Below are positions 15,778 through 25,690 of a DNA stretch of 64,000 nucleotides, one piece after another. The DNA is from Radiobacillus kanasensis. Lineage in GTDB: Bacteria; Bacillota; Bacilli; Bacillales; Amphibacillaceae. Under the pieces are notes generated by a model, which did not search any database, was not told the DNA's origin, and worked only from the letters and a program-made list of their open reading frames with translations. Numbering within the stretch: position 1 is the first letter of the stretch; each line of letters opens with the position of its first letter. The DNA is taken from NCBI RefSeq assembly GCF_021049245.1, contig NZ_CP088020.1:3230001-3294000 (forward strand), read 5' to 3'. The translations under genes were made by a program, and so were the position numbers.

Positions 15778-18288
15778 TTGTTTAAAAAGTTAATGTTATC
15801 TCTCTTAAGCCTCACCCTAGCTTTCCCTATCGCATTACCTTCTGTTACAAAAGCAAATACTTCAGATGTGCAACACAATCAGGAGCTCTGGAGTGCTGTT
15901 AAACCACTCGACACCATAACGAGCTTTTTAAATACGGGTGCTCACCCTGATGATGAACGAAGCCACTTGTTAGCATACCTATCCAGAGGGCTTGGAGTTC
16001 ATACCGCTAGTCTTATTGCCAATCGTGGAGAAGGTGGTCAAAACGAAATTGGCGAAGAACTTGGAAATGGGTTAGGTATCATACGATCAAGAGAAATGAT
16101 TGAAGCCTCCAAAGTTACCGGGGTTAAAGTCTTCCACCTAAGTGAGACGACTAGTGACGAAATCTATGATTTTGGTTTTTCGAAAGCTCCTGGAGACACA
16201 CTGTCGAAGTGGGGAGAAGAACTCACTTATGAGCGATTCATTCGAAGAATCAGAACATACAAACCGGATATCGTCATGCCTTCCTTCCGTGACGTTGAGA
16301 GTCAGCATGGACATCACCGTGCCATTACTCGATTAAGTCTTAAAGCCTTTGAAGATGCTGCAGATCCTACTGTTTTCCCTGAACAACTAGAAGAAGGACT
16401 AACAACCTGGCAAATCAAAAAACTATACTTACCTACTTCAAAGGAGCAAGCAACACTAGGAATTGAAATTGGCGCTCATGATCCTGTGTATGATATGACT
16501 TACCCTCAACTTGGAGAGAAGTCTAGATACTTACACAAAAGCCAAGGAATGGGCAACGAAGTGGAACCAGGCTCTCGTATCGAGTATTTAGAGCTGATAA
16601 AGTCCGCTGTTGGGGATATTCCGGAGCAGGAAGAAAGTCTATTTGAAGGACTTCCGTACGACTTTGAAGACTACGCGGCTAGCCTGAAGAAATCCGACAA
16701 CAAGATAAAAGGTGCACTAAAACAGGTACAAAAAGAACTAGAAGAAGTAGTAGATGCCTATCCTAGTAGCTCGAAAGTGTTAAAAGAAACACATGAAGCA
16801 TTAGACAAACTACGAAAAGCAAAGAAAAAAGTAGAAAAGTTCTCCTTTAAAAATGTCGACAAAACCGATTTACTTCACCGCTTAGATGTAAAAGAGGAGC
16901 AACTTCAGGAAGCAAGTACCGTTGCAGCAGGACTAGAGGTAACTACTAGTGTTGAAAAACCTGTACTAGCTCAAGGAACAGAAGCAATTGTTACGATTGA
17001 GCTTTCTAACAACGGAGATAAAGCATTAAAGCAGGTGACGCCTACATTAAATACGCCGGATGGGTGGAAAGTAGATGGGGATGCAAATGCTATCCAATTA
17101 GACCCAGGTGAAAAGAAAACGGTAGAGTTCTCGGTTAAAGTACCTGAGGATGCACCTTATTATAATCCTTATGATGAATCCGTTCTTTCAACGGAAGTAA
17201 GCTACCGGTATGGAAAAGAAGAAGTAAGCAGCACGTTCCAACCTGAAGAAACTGTAGCTGTTCTTCCAGAAGTGGGATTGAAAGCAAATCCAGAAACACT
17301 AGCCGTCAATACAGCTCAACCTAGAGAAGCCATGACATTCGACATTACGGTAACAAACTATACGCACGCTAGTTTAGAAGCTAATGTTGGCCTACAATTG
17401 CCTGACGGATGGGAAGAAGTTCAAGAAAAATCGGTAGCTTTTCATTCTGATGAAACGGAGAAAACGGTGTCCTTTACGATCACACCGCCTGAACAATTAA
17501 CAGATGAACCGTTTAAGATTGTACCTACGGCAATTGTAAATGGAAAAGAAATAAAGGAATCCGTTCAAGTCATCTCCTACGACCATATCGGAACGTTCTA
17601 TAACATTCAGCCAGCTGATGTAAAGGGGGTAGCTTTTAACTTAAAATTCCCGGAAGACAAGAAAATCGGTTACGTAGAATCAGGATTTGATCAAGTTGCA
17701 GAAAAGCTGTCGGAAGTAGGAATGGATATTACAAAAATCGAAGACTTAAGTTCAGCCGATTTGTCCCAGTTCGATACGGTTGTAACAGGAATCCGCGCCT
17801 ACCTTTCTCGAGCAGACCTAGTGGAGCATAATCAAAAGCTATTAGATTATGCAAAAAGTGGTGGTCACGTTGTTGTTCAGTACAACAAGCCATGGGATAA
17901 CTGGAATGCGGAAACAACCGCTCCATATCCACTAACGATTGGCCAACCATCTATTGAATGGAGAGTAACAGACGAGGCGTCTGAATATAACATCTTAAAG
18001 CCAGAACATGAACTATTCAATCAACCAAATGTGATTACCGATAAAGACTGGGATGGTTGGATTCAAGAACGAGGATTGTACTATCCAATGGAATGGTCTA
18101 GTGAATATGAGACTTTCTTAACGATGACTGACCTGGACGGAGATCAATTTGAAGGTGGTATCTTGTTAGCCGATTATGGGGAAGGAAGCTATATTTATAC
18201 GAACCTTGTTTGGTACCGTCAGATCCAGAATCTGGTGCCTGGTGGGTATAGGATTTTTTCTAATTTGGTTAGTTATGATGGGGAGTAA
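15778..18288 (+). CDS. Secreted PIG-L family deacetylase, multidomain
   Basis: The 836-residue product starts at a TTG preceded by AGAGGAGA. A signal peptide (about residues 1-26, hydrophobic LMLSLLSLTLAFPIALPS) implies export. The PIG-L/LmbE deacetylase domain covers about 45-290, with the zinc motif AHPDDE (55-60) and HGHH (177-180). This family removes N-acetyl groups from sugars or amino sugars. A Lys/Glu-rich helical linker (300-375) follows, then two NEW3-like beta-sandwich modules (about 385-500 and 505-600) with the PDGW motif. The C-terminal part resembles a glutamine-amidotransferase/ThuA-like fold (YVESGFDQVAEKLSEVGMDI, SGGHVVVQYNKPWDNWN). It sits opposite the ROK/ABC/lyase operon and probably supplies its substrate or shares its regulator. 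Confidence 0.88.
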   Translation: MFKKLMLSLLSLTLAFPIALPSVTKANTSDVQHNQELWSAVKPLDTITSFLNTGAHPDDERSHLLAYLSRGLGVHTASLIANRGEGGQNEIGEELGNGLGIIRSREMIEASKVTGVKVFHLSETTSDEIYDFGFSKAPGDTLSKWGEELTYERFIRRIRTYKPDIVMPSFRDVESQHGHHRAITRLSLKAFEDAADPTVFPEQLEEGLTTWQIKKLYLPTSKEQATLGIEIGAHDPVYDMTYPQLGEKSRYLHKSQGMGNEVEPGSRIEYLELIKSAVGDIPEQEESLFEGLPYDFEDYAASLKKSDNKIKGALKQVQKELEEVVDAYPSSSKVLKETHEALDKLRKAKKKVEKFSFKNVDKTDLLHRLDVKEEQLQEASTVAAGLEVTTSVEKPVLAQGTEAIVTIELSNNGDKALKQVTPTLNTPDGWKVDGDANAIQLDPGEKKTVEFSVKVPEDAPYYNPYDESVLSTEVSYRYGKEEVSSTFQPEETVAVLPEVGLKANPETLAVNTAQPREAMTFDITVTNYTHASLEANVGLQLPDGWEEVQEKSVAFHSDETEKTVSFTITPPEQLTDEPFKIVPTAIVNGKEIKESVQVISYDHIGTFYNIQPADVKGVAFNLKFPEDKKIGYVESGFDQVAEKLSEVGMDITKIEDLSSADLSQFDTVVTGIRAYLSRADLVEHNQKLLDYAKSGGHVVVQYNKPWDNWNAETTAPYPLTIGQPSIEWRVTDEASEYNILKPEHELFNQPNVITDKDWDGWIQERGLYYPMEWSSEYETFLTMTDLDGDQFEGGILLADYGEGSYIYTNLVWYRQIQNLVPGGYRIFSNLVSYDGE

Positions 18289-18294
18289 AAGCCA

Positions 18295-18330
18295 AAAGGA
18301 CTATCGACTTTTTTCGATAGTCCTTTCTTG
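18295..18330. terminator. Terminator between the convergent PIG-L gene and rbs operon
   Basis: A perfect 13-bp stem (AAAGGACTATCGA / TCGATAGTCCTTT) has a 6-base loop. T residues follow on both strands, so it can serve the PIG-L gene and the rbs operon arriving from the right. Confidence 0.85.
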
Positions 18331-18358
18331 AATATCTAGTACCTACTATAATTTTACT

Positions 18359-19297
18359 TTATTTAACAAGCGACAACTCAACTGGAATAAATTCTTCTAC
18401 AGTTTCACCTTCAAATACTTTTATTGCAGTTTCTACACCTTTTTCACCAATTAATTTAGGTTGTTGAGCGATAGTAGCTGCCATACGTCCTTCTTCTACG
18501 GCTGCTTTTGCATCGTCAGTTGCATCAAAACCTACGACAACTACATCTTCCATACCTGCTGCACTAAGGGCCTCTAAAGCACCTAATGCCATCTCATCAT
18601 TATGAGCAAATACAGCTTGGAAATCAGAAGTACTTTGAATAATATTTTCCATAACACTTAGACCTTCTGCACGATTGAAGTTGGCAGTTTGAGAAGCTAC
18701 CACTTCAATTCCACTTTCATTATCTACAATATTGTGAAATCCTTTACCTCTCTCATTCGCGGCAGAGGAACCAGGAATACCTTGTAACTCCACGACTTTG
18801 CCTTTACCGCCAAGTTGTTCAACGATAAACTCTGCAGCCATTTCTCCACCTTTAACGTTATCGGAAGCAATATGAGCTACTACCTCGCCACCTTCAGCAC
18901 TACGGTCAACCGTAATAACAGGAATATCTGCTTTATTGGCAGATTCGATTGCTGATGTAATTGCTGCAGAATCAGTAGGATTTATAAGTAAAAGATCTAC
19001 TTCTTGTGTGATTAAATCCTCAATATCACTAACTTGCTTTGCAGGATCATCTTGAGCATCAACAGTTGTTAGTTCAACACTCGCCTCTTCAGCCGCTGCT
19101 TCTGCTCCTTCTTTCAAACTAACAAAGAATGGGTTGTTTTGAGTTGAGATTGATAGACCAATTGACAAAGTATCGTCTGAACTTTGGCTTTCTCCCTCTT
19201 CATTCCCAGAATCTGCAGTTGGTGATTCTGTAGAACAGCCGGCAGCAATTAAAAGAACAAGTACAAGTAATCCAAATGTTTTCCAAATATTTTTCAT
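18359..19297 (-). CDS. rbsB: D-ribose ABC transporter substrate-binding lipoprotein
   Basis: The 312-residue product has a lipoprotein signal ending in LLIAAGC and a type I periplasmic-binding-protein fold: IGLSISTQNNPFFVSLKEGA at the start, NPTDSAAITSAIESANKADIP in the sugar-binding region and AVFAHNDEMALGALEAL later. It is the last gene of the rbs operon, as in Bacillus subtilis, and binds ribose outside the membrane. AGGAGGGTC precedes the ATG. An 80-base gap separates it from rbsC. Confidence 0.93.
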   Translation of the reverse strand: MKNIWKTFGLLVLVLLIAAGCSTESPTADSGNEEGESQSSDDTLSIGLSISTQNNPFFVSLKEGAEAAAEEASVELTTVDAQDDPAKQVSDIEDLITQEVDLLLINPTDSAAITSAIESANKADIPVITVDRSAEGGEVVAHIASDNVKGGEMAAEFIVEQLGGKGKVVELQGIPGSSAANERGKGFHNIVDNESGIEVVASQTANFNRAEGLSVMENIIQSTSDFQAVFAHNDEMALGALEALSAAGMEDVVVVGFDATDDAKAAVEEGRMAATIAQQPKLIGEKGVETAIKVFEGETVEEFIPVELSLVK

Positions 19298-19377
19298 TTT
19301 GTTTGACCCTCCTATTGGATAAAAGATTTATTATCTAAACAGCGTATCTAACACTGTTAAGAACGATTTAGGAATGA

Positions 19378-20316
19378 CTAGCTTGCATTTTTTCTATCTA
19401 ATAAGACGGCGAGTAAAATAACTCCACCCTTTACAACCTGTTGATAGAAGGAAGATACATTTAGTAGATTTAAACCATTATTTAAAACACCAATAATAAG
19501 TGCACCGACAAATGTACCAAATATCCAACCTCTTCCTCCAGATAAACTAGTACCACCTAATACAACAGCAGCAATGGCGTCCAGTTCATAAGTTGTTCCT
19601 GCGGTAGGCTGGGCAGAATTTAGACGGCTTAATAGGATAATCCCTGAAACAGCCGAGAGCAATCCGGAAATAGAATATACCCATATTTTCACTCGATCTG
19701 TTTTAATCCCTGACAATATGGAGGCTTCTTCATTTCCACCAACGGAATAAACCTGTCTACCGAAAACGGTTTTACTAAGCAAAAATAAACAAATTCCATA
19801 AAATACAATCATGATAATTACTGGAAACGGAACACCAAATACATAACCGCCACCGATCATTTCAAAAACAAAGCTGTCTGACAATCCAGTGATGGGGCGA
19901 CCGTCCGTATAAACTAAAGTAAGTCCGCGAAAGATAGTCATCGTTGCTAGTGTCGCAATAAATGGAGCTACTTTTCCTTTCGTTATTGCTAATCCATTGA
20001 CCGCGCCCATTACCCCACCAGAAAGCGCTCCCAAAAGTACTGCTAAAAATGGGTCCATACCACTCGTTAATAAACCAGCGGTTAAAACACTGGAAAATGC
20101 CAATATTGAACCAACAGAAAGATCAATACCTCCTGTCAAAATAACAAAAGTCATACCAAATGCAATGAGCGCATTAATGGAAACTTGACGTAACACATTT
20201 AAAATATTGTCGAGAGTAAAGAAATCTTCACTTATAAAGGAAAGAACAATTACGATCATTACAAGGCCAATCATTGGTCCAAGCTTTTGAATGGAATTCT
20301 TTATATTTTTGGTCAT
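19378..20316 (-). CDS. rbsC: Ribose ABC transporter permease
   Basis: The 312-residue integral membrane protein of the BPD_transp_2 family has about eight to ten helices. It carries the conserved GGIDLSVGSILAFSSVL and AVVLGGTSLSGGRGWIFGT segments, the latter forming the ATPase contact. It follows rbsA by one base, so translation is coupled, and imports ribose with RbsA and RbsB. Confidence 0.95.
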   Translation of the reverse strand: MTKNIKNSIQKLGPMIGLVMIVIVLSFISEDFFTLDNILNVLRQVSINALIAFGMTFVILTGGIDLSVGSILAFSSVLTAGLLTSGMDPFLAVLLGALSGGVMGAVNGLAITKGKVAPFIATLATMTIFRGLTLVYTDGRPITGLSDSFVFEMIGGGYVFGVPFPVIIMIVFYGICLFLLSKTVFGRQVYSVGGNEEASILSGIKTDRVKIWVYSISGLLSAVSGIILLSRLNSAQPTAGTTYELDAIAAVVLGGTSLSGGRGWIFGTFVGALIIGVLNNGLNLLNVSSFYQQVVKGGVILLAVLLDRKNAS

Positions 20317-20317
20317 C

Positions 20318-21817
20318 CTATTCCCCTCCAGTTGCAGCCTGCATAATTTTTTCCTGATCTGCTTCTTCCTTGTTCAAAATAGTAACCAGTTTACCTTCTC
20401 TCATGACAGCAATACGATCACTCATTCCGAGAACTTCTGGCAATTCGGAAGAAACCATAATTATGGAAACCCCTTCTTCTGTTAATTGATTCATAATCTG
20501 ATAGATTTCCTTCTTGGCACCAATATCGACACCTCTAGTTGGTTCATCTAATATTAGTATCTGTGGTTTAATCGCAAGCCATTTTCCAATTACAACTTTT
20601 TGCTGATTCCCACCACTTAAAGACTTAACAAGCTGTTCTCCTCCAGTTGATTTAATTCTTAGTTTTTGAATCGTAACCTTAGCAAGTTCTTCTTCTTTTT
20701 TTCTAGACAAAATACCGAATGAAGAAAGTCCTTGTAAATTGGTTAAAGAAACATTATCACGAATCGAAAACGGAAGAATAAGACCTTCATCTTTCCTATC
20801 CTCTGTAATAAAACCAATTCCAGCCCTAATGGCATCGACGGGATGTTTAATTATTAATGGCTTCCCATTGAGGATAACGTCTCCCTTCGCTTTATTTGTT
20901 TTGCCTCCAAAAAGAGCTTTCATGATTTCCGTTCTTCCCGCACCCATTAACCCAGCTACACCTAATATTTCACCTTTACGGACCTCAAAGGATACCTTTT
21001 CAAACCAACCAGGTCTGGATAGATTAGTTACCTTCAATCGAACTTCCCCGGGTACAGTAGTTCTTTTAGGGAAACGTTCACCTAACTCACGTCCAACCAT
21101 CATTCTTACCACTTCTTCAAATGTTGTATCCACTATATTTTGTGTTCCAATATATTCTCCATCTCTTAAGACTGTAATTCGGTCACAAATGTTAAATATC
21201 TCTTCCAAACGATGCGAGATGTATATGATGCTAACACCTGATTTTCTAAGATTATGAATTACATCAAATAGTGAAGATATCTCACGATCCGTTAAAGCAG
21301 CAGTCGGTTCATCCATGATGATTAGCTTTGCATTTGTAGATAGAGCACGTGCAATTTCCACCATCTGCTGCTGCCCCACAGACAATTCACCTAATACTTG
21401 ATCAGGATTTATATCAATCCCTAATCTCTGAAGGCTATTTTTCGTACTCGCTCTCATTTCTTTTTCTTTCAATATCCCAGTTTTGCCATATCGCATTTCT
21501 TTTCCTAAAAACATATTTTGAGAAACTGTTAAATAAGGAATCACATTTAATTCCTGATGAATAACTGAAATACCAGCATTTTCAGCTTCCTTAGGATTAG
21601 AAAATGTGATTTCTTCACCATTCACTTTAATGGAGCCTTCATCATATTTATAAATCCCCGTTAAAATCTTCATCAGAGTAGATTTACCTGCTCCATTCTC
21701 TCCCATAAGAGCATGAACTTCACCCTGTTCCACCTCTAAGTTCACATCTTGTAAGACTTGGTTTCCAGAAAAAGATTTATGAATAGATCTCATTTCTACA
21801 TAAGGGGTTTCTTTCAT
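20318..21817 (-). CDS. rbsA: Ribose ABC transporter, dual ATP-binding protein
   Basis: The 499-residue ATPase has two tandem cassettes, the usual sugar-importer form. The N-terminal half shows Walker [10 protein letters not shown], signature [15 protein letters not shown] and Walker [13 protein letters not shown]. The C-terminal half has a degenerate Walker A region ([16 protein letters not shown]), signature [15 protein letters not shown] and [16 protein letters not shown]. An AGGTAGAGGTGG ribosome site precedes the ATG. Confidence 0.95.
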   Translation of the reverse strand: MKETPYVEMRSIHKSFSGNQVLQDVNLEVEQGEVHALMGENGAGKSTLMKILTGIYKYDEGSIKVNGEEITFSNPKEAENAGISVIHQELNVIPYLTVSQNMFLGKEMRYGKTGILKEKEMRASTKNSLQRLGIDINPDQVLGELSVGQQQMVEIARALSTNAKLIIMDEPTAALTDREISSLFDVIHNLRKSGVSIIYISHRLEEIFNICDRITVLRDGEYIGTQNIVDTTFEEVVRMMVGRELGERFPKRTTVPGEVRLKVTNLSRPGWFEKVSFEVRKGEILGVAGLMGAGRTEIMKALFGGKTNKAKGDVILNGKPLIIKHPVDAIRAGIGFITEDRKDEGLILPFSIRDNVSLTNLQGLSSFGILSRKKEEELAKVTIQKLRIKSTGGEQLVKSLSGGNQQKVVIGKWLAIKPQILILDEPTRGVDIGAKKEIYQIMNQLTEEGVSIIMVSSELPEVLGMSDRIAVMREGKLVTILNKEEADQEKIMQAATGGE

Positions 21818-21838
21818 TTAACTCACCACCTCTACCTT

Positions 21839-22234
21839 TTAAAAGATGACACCTGATTGCAATAATACATTTGCATAAGGACTTGCTTCTCCAGTTCTGA
21901 TTACAACCTTTGCATCTTTACATGCTCTTTTAAAGTCCTCATGAGGAACGTATTCCAGTTCCAAGTCATCCGCTTCTTTCATCAGATTGTTATGGAGTTT
22001 TAAATTTTTCACTTTAATTTCTTCAGCAAAAATCATTTTTTCAACTTCCATATCGTCTAAAACAACTGAAAACACTTCATGGAAGGAAGGACTTCCAAGT
22101 TTCAAAGCTAAATCAATTCTTTTTACACCGTCAGGAATTGGTAGTCCACAATCCGCTATTACAATCTGATCCGTATGCCCCAGTTTCGAAAGGACCCTAG
22201 AAATTTCACTATTCAATATCCCGTGTTTTTTCAT
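21839..22234 (-). CDS. rbsD: D-ribose pyranase
   Basis: RbsD converts ribopyranose to ribofuranose before phosphorylation. The 131-residue form starting at the ATG at 22234 matches the Bacillus subtilis length and has AAGGAAGG about 8 bases upstream; a GTG three codons earlier overlaps the rbsK stop. Family motifs: [20 protein letters not shown] with the catalytic His near residue 20, [11 protein letters not shown] and the C-terminal [18 protein letters not shown]. Confidence 0.95.
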   Translation of the reverse strand: MKKHGILNSEISRVLSKLGHTDQIVIADCGLPIPDGVKRIDLALKLGSPSFHEVFSVVLDDMEVEKMIFAEEIKVKNLKLHNNLMKEADDLELEYVPHEDFKRACKDAKVVIRTGEASPYANVLLQSGVIF

Positions 22235-22239
22235 GGCTG

Positions 22240-23127
22240 TCACCTTCCTTTTGTTATGAAATTCTCTACTTCTTCTAAATTAGGGAGCCCAGATTGCGCC
22301 CCTACTTTCGTAATAGATATAGCCGCAACTGCATTGGCAAATTTACATGCTTCTTCTTTGCTATAACCCTCTGCAATCTTCACGGCAAAAGCACCATTAA
22401 ATGCATCTCCTGCACCAGTTGTATCTTTTACTTGTACAGAAAAGGAAGGAATCCTTTTCTCTTCATTCCGCTCATAGAAGGAAATTCCGTCTTCTCCATT
22501 CGTAATAATCAACTTATCTTTTAAGGCTCTAGGATTTTCAGAATCCTTTAATAGCGCTGCTGCTTCCGTTTCATTAGGTGTTATATAATCCACCATTTCT
22601 AATAAAGAAGTAGGCAAATTATGATAAGGAGCAGGATTTAGAATAACTTTAACCCCAGCATCCTTTGCAATTTTTGCTGCACGGTAAACGGATGGAAGCG
22701 GAATCTCTAATTGAAGTAATACAACATCTGAAGATTGAATGGTATCCTTATTTCTTATTAAAACCTCTTCTGTCAATGATGAATTAGCACCAGAATTTAC
22801 AATAATACGATTGTCATTATTACATAGCAAAATAATTGCTGTACCAGTTTCCAGATATGTAACCGGTTCCACATTACTCACAAAAACTTTATTCTTTCTC
22901 AAATTCTCCATGAGTTGGTGTCCAAACATGTCTTCTCCGACAGTTGCAATCATACTTGTATAGGCACCAAGTTTAGCGGCTGCGACAGCTTGATTGGCCC
23001 CTTTCCCTCCTGGATAATTAGCCGATCCAAGCCCCATGATTGTTTCCCCTTGTTGAGGGATTTGATCGACATGAACGGTGATGTCCATATTTATACTGCC
23101 AATTACTGTTACCCTTTTCTGTGCCAT
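22240..23127 (-). CDS. rbsK: Ribokinase
   Basis: The 295-residue PfkB-family kinase phosphorylates ribose at C5. Visible motifs are the N-terminal GSINMD, the glycine-rich [18 protein letters not shown] and the C-terminal [15 protein letters not shown], which holds the catalytic Asp and anion hole. Its TGA overlaps the rbsD region. A closely spaced operon order R-K-D-A-C-B is conserved with Bacillus subtilis. Confidence 0.95.
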   Translation of the reverse strand: MAQKRVTVIGSINMDITVHVDQIPQQGETIMGLGSANYPGGKGANQAVAAAKLGAYTSMIATVGEDMFGHQLMENLRKNKVFVSNVEPVTYLETGTAIILLCNNDNRIIVNSGANSSLTEEVLIRNKDTIQSSDVVLLQLEIPLPSVYRAAKIAKDAGVKVILNPAPYHNLPTSLLEMVDYITPNETEAAALLKDSENPRALKDKLIITNGEDGISFYERNEEKRIPSFSVQVKDTTGAGDAFNGAFAVKIAEGYSKEEACKFANAVAAISITKVGAQSGLPNLEEVENFITKGR

Positions 23128-23131
23128 GCCA

Positions 23132-24124
23132 TCATGCCTTTCTTTGTGTAGACTGTCTTTTCAGCAACTTTGCTGGATACTGAACATGTAAGTCATCCTG
23201 CAATGTCCGATCTTTCTCAATTATTTTGATAAGTAGCTCTGTTGCTTTTGAGCCCATTTCATAGATAGGTTGTTGAATGGTCGTTAATGTCGGTGATGTT
23301 GTTTCTCCTAAAGAAATTCCGTCGAAGCCGACAATTGCTAACTGATTAGGAACGTTAATCCCTAGTTCTTCCGCAGCTTTTATTACACCGATAGCCATAA
23401 CGTCATTCCCAGCAAAAATACCATCCACATCAGGATTGTTCTTTAATAGTTTAATAGCCACTTCCTTAGCAAGGGAAAGATTATAATTTCCTGTTACAAT
23501 TAAGTTCTCATTGAACCACGGGTAATGAGAAACGGTATCTATGTAACCCTGAAGTCGCAATTTTGCATTATATACTTGTTCAGGTCCACGTATATGTGCT
23601 ATTTTCTTACAACCGTTATCCAATAAGTGCTGAACAGCAATCTTTGCCCCCTCATAGTTATCAACCATAAAGGAAGGAATATGCTTTGCAATTGGACGGT
23701 CAAGTGCAACAATCGGAACATTCATTCCATTAGTGTGCTCGGCAGTTAACGTACTTGTGACAACAATAAACCCATCTACATATTTTTGTTTTAACACATT
23801 AAAGTACTTCTGTTCTTTGACTAACTGATCGTCAGAATTACAAAGCACAAATGTATATTCTTTTCTTGTTGCAATATCCTCGACTGCTCGCGCTAGTTCT
23901 GGGAAGAACGGGTTCATTATATCTGGCACAATTAACCCAATCATTTTTGAACTTCTTTTATAAAGGGATCTAGCCAATTCATTTGGTTGATACTCTAGCC
24001 TTTCAATCGAAGACATAACTTTCTTTCTCGTTTCATCGTTTACATAGCCATTATTATTTAAAACTCGAGATACAGTGGCCACAGAAACTCCGGCATGTTT
24101 TGCTACATCTCTAATAGTTGCCAT
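23132..24124 (-). CDS. rbsR: LacI-family repressor of the ribose operon
   Basis: The start at 24124 (ATG before ATIRDVAKHAGVSVATVSRV) places the LacI helix-turn-helix at the very N-terminus, as the family requires; AGGAG lies 10 bases upstream. Residues about 60-330 form the sugar-binding core (LIVPDIMNPFFPELARAVED, DGIFAGNDVMAIG, VGFDGISLGETTSPTLTTI). It is the first gene of the operon and should respond to ribose or phosphorylated ribose. A 12-bp palindrome just upstream is the probable operator. About 330 residues. Confidence 0.92.
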   Translation of the reverse strand: MATIRDVAKHAGVSVATVSRVLNNNGYVNDETRKKVMSSIERLEYQPNELARSLYKRSSKMIGLIVPDIMNPFFPELARAVEDIATRKEYTFVLCNSDDQLVKEQKYFNVLKQKYVDGFIVVTSTLTAEHTNGMNVPIVALDRPIAKHIPSFMVDNYEGAKIAVQHLLDNGCKKIAHIRGPEQVYNAKLRLQGYIDTVSHYPWFNENLIVTGNYNLSLAKEVAIKLLKNNPDVDGIFAGNDVMAIGVIKAAEELGINVPNQLAIVGFDGISLGETTSPTLTTIQQPIYEMGSKATELLIKIIEKDRTLQDDLHVQYPAKLLKRQSTQRKA

Positions 24125-24151
24125 TATCATTACACTCCTAGCGGCCAATAG

Positions 24152-24163
24152 GTAACCGGTTAC
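24152..24163. promoter_or_regulatory. RbsR operator candidate
   Basis: The perfect palindrome GTAACCGGTTAC has the central-CG form typical of LacI-family operators. It lies 28 bp upstream of the rbsR start, between the start and a cre-like box. Confidence 0.65.
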
Positions 24164-24182
24164 ATATATTTTATGAGTTGAT

Positions 24183-24197
24183 TATAAAGCGCTTTCT
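24183..24197. promoter_or_regulatory. Candidate cre site of the rbs operon
   Basis: The palindromic core AAAGCGCTTT (24186-24195) matches the center of cre boxes and lies about 60 bp upstream of rbsR. CcpA control of rbs operons is established in Bacillus. Confidence 0.55.
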
Positions 24198-24232
24198 TTT
24201 TAGTGTCAACCCTGTTTTGGATCTTACTGGTC

Positions 24233-24440
24233 GAACAACTATTTAATCAATCAATATGATTGGAAAGATCGGGACGCTTGGACTCAAGAACAAGGACTGT
24301 ACCACCCAATGGAATGTTGAATTTCTTAACAATGACCAATCTGGATGGAGATCAATTTGAAGGTGCTATCCTATTAGCCGGGATGCGCTAAATTCAGAAC
24401 TGATGATCGCCGGTACTAATTTAGTTAGTAATAAGTGAAA
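24233..24440 (+). pseudogene. Decayed 3'-end fragment of a second PIG-L gene
   Basis: This stretch aligns in order with the last ~290 bases of the PIG-L gene at 15778-18288. Shared text includes GAACxACTATTxAATCAA, an ACTCAAGAACAAGGACTGTA-like segment, GGAGATCAATTTGAAGGTG and the AATTTxGTTAGT end. The deduced peptide keeps FLTMTNLDGDQFEGAILLA. Several deletions and stops break the frame. It has no start and is followed at once by a terminator, as the intact gene is. Confidence 0.8.
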
Positions 24441-24459
24441 AAGATTTATCGATAGCAAA

Positions 24460-24488
24460 AGCAGGTTGAATTTCTCAACCTGCCTTTT
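24460..24488. terminator. Bidirectional terminator
   Basis: A perfect 9-bp stem (GCAGGTTGA / TCAACCTGC) has a 5-base loop and four T residues in both directions. It lies 20 bp beyond the stop of the hydroxyproline operon's last gene on the minus strand. Confidence 0.8.
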
Positions 24489-24508
24489 CGACTTTATTAG
24501 ATGTTCTT

Positions 24509-25615
24509 CTATATCCTAATTAACTCCCTAGGATAACGAGTTAACACCTCCACCTCACCGTTTTCATTCACATAGACATTATCTTCAATTCTCACTCCGC
24601 CAATTTCAGGAATATAAATTCCGGGTTCAATTGTAAAAACCATTCCCGGTGCGACTAAATCTGTATTTAATTCATGTACAGACGGTGCTTCATGGACTTC
24701 CATCCCCATACCGTGGCCAACTCGATTGTTAAAGTAATCGCCATAACCAGAATTTTTTATCCATTCCCTTGCCGCGATGTCTATCTTACCTAGACTTTCA
24801 CCCACTTGAACCGCTTCTATTGCCTTTTGATTGGCTTCAAGTACTATATTATAAATTTTTTCTTGTTCTTTCGTTCCTTCTCCTACCAGAAACGTTCTCG
24901 TAATGTCTGAACAGTACCCCTCTGTTCGAACCCCCATGTCGATGAGGAGAAAATCATTATTTTCAATAGCCACTCGTCCCGGGGTTCCGTGGGGAAGCGA
25001 AGCTCTTTTTCCAGTTAAAACAATCGGGTCAAAAGATGGGCCATCAGATCCAATTTTTCGCATATGATATTCCAGCTCCGCAAGCAAATCTAGTTCAGTA
25101 ATGCCAACCTTTGCTACTTTCCTTCCTGCTTCCATGACTTCCTCAATCATATGTATCGCGCTGCGAATTTTAGTGATCTCATCTGGTGTCTTATTAATAC
25201 GTAAGGAAGTGATAAAGCTTTCAAGATCTGTCCAATTAGATTTAGGAAACTTGCTCACTAATTGCTCATACTGAAAAAGAGACAATTCTCTCTTTTCAAC
25301 CCCTATCATAGAAGCATCTTTGCTTACGGTTGATGCAAAAACTTGATACGGATCTTCAGAATCAGAAATCGTTACTATATTCTGAATAAAGGACGCATTT
25401 TTGGCAGTGTCAAAATCTAGTAAAGGAACAAATAAATATTCATCTTTCCTTTCAGCATCAATTACAAGAGCCATAATTCTTTCATGAGGATTTGAATAAA
25501 ACCCTGTAAAATAAAAAATGTTTACAGGGGAAGTAATGATTAATAAATCTATCTCTTCATTGTTCATATGATTCCTTAATTTTGCTAGTCTTGAATGAAA
25601 TGGCTGATTATCCAT
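24509..25615 (-). CDS. Xaa-Pro peptidase, M24 family (first of two)
   Basis: A 368-residue cytosolic M24 metallopeptidase with a creatinase-type N-terminal domain (about 1-130) and a pita-bread catalytic domain. The metal ligands are visible: LLIDMGVRTEGYCSDITRTF (two Asp), the HGMGMEVHE histidine segment, FTIEPGIYIPEIGGVRIEDN (two Glu). Such enzymes remove residues in front of proline, or split Xaa-Pro dipeptides. The ATG at 25615 has AAAGGA upstream; a longer frame to 25660 lacks a ribosome site. It is the last gene of the hydroxyproline operon, fitting degradation of proline/hydroxyproline-containing peptides. Confidence 0.88.
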   Translation of the reverse strand: MDNQPFHSRLAKLRNHMNNEEIDLLIITSPVNIFYFTGFYSNPHERIMALVIDAERKDEYLFVPLLDFDTAKNASFIQNIVTISDSEDPYQVFASTVSKDASMIGVEKRELSLFQYEQLVSKFPKSNWTDLESFITSLRINKTPDEITKIRSAIHMIEEVMEAGRKVAKVGITELDLLAELEYHMRKIGSDGPSFDPIVLTGKRASLPHGTPGRVAIENNDFLLIDMGVRTEGYCSDITRTFLVGEGTKEQEKIYNIVLEANQKAIEAVQVGESLGKIDIAAREWIKNSGYGDYFNNRVGHGMGMEVHEAPSVHELNTDLVAPGMVFTIEPGIYIPEIGGVRIEDNVYVNENGEVEVLTRYPRELIRI

Positions 25616-25690
25616 TTTCTTACATTCCTTTCTACTAATATCTTTCTTGTTATCTCTCATAAGATTTTTCTTTAATAGCTAAGTTAACAC

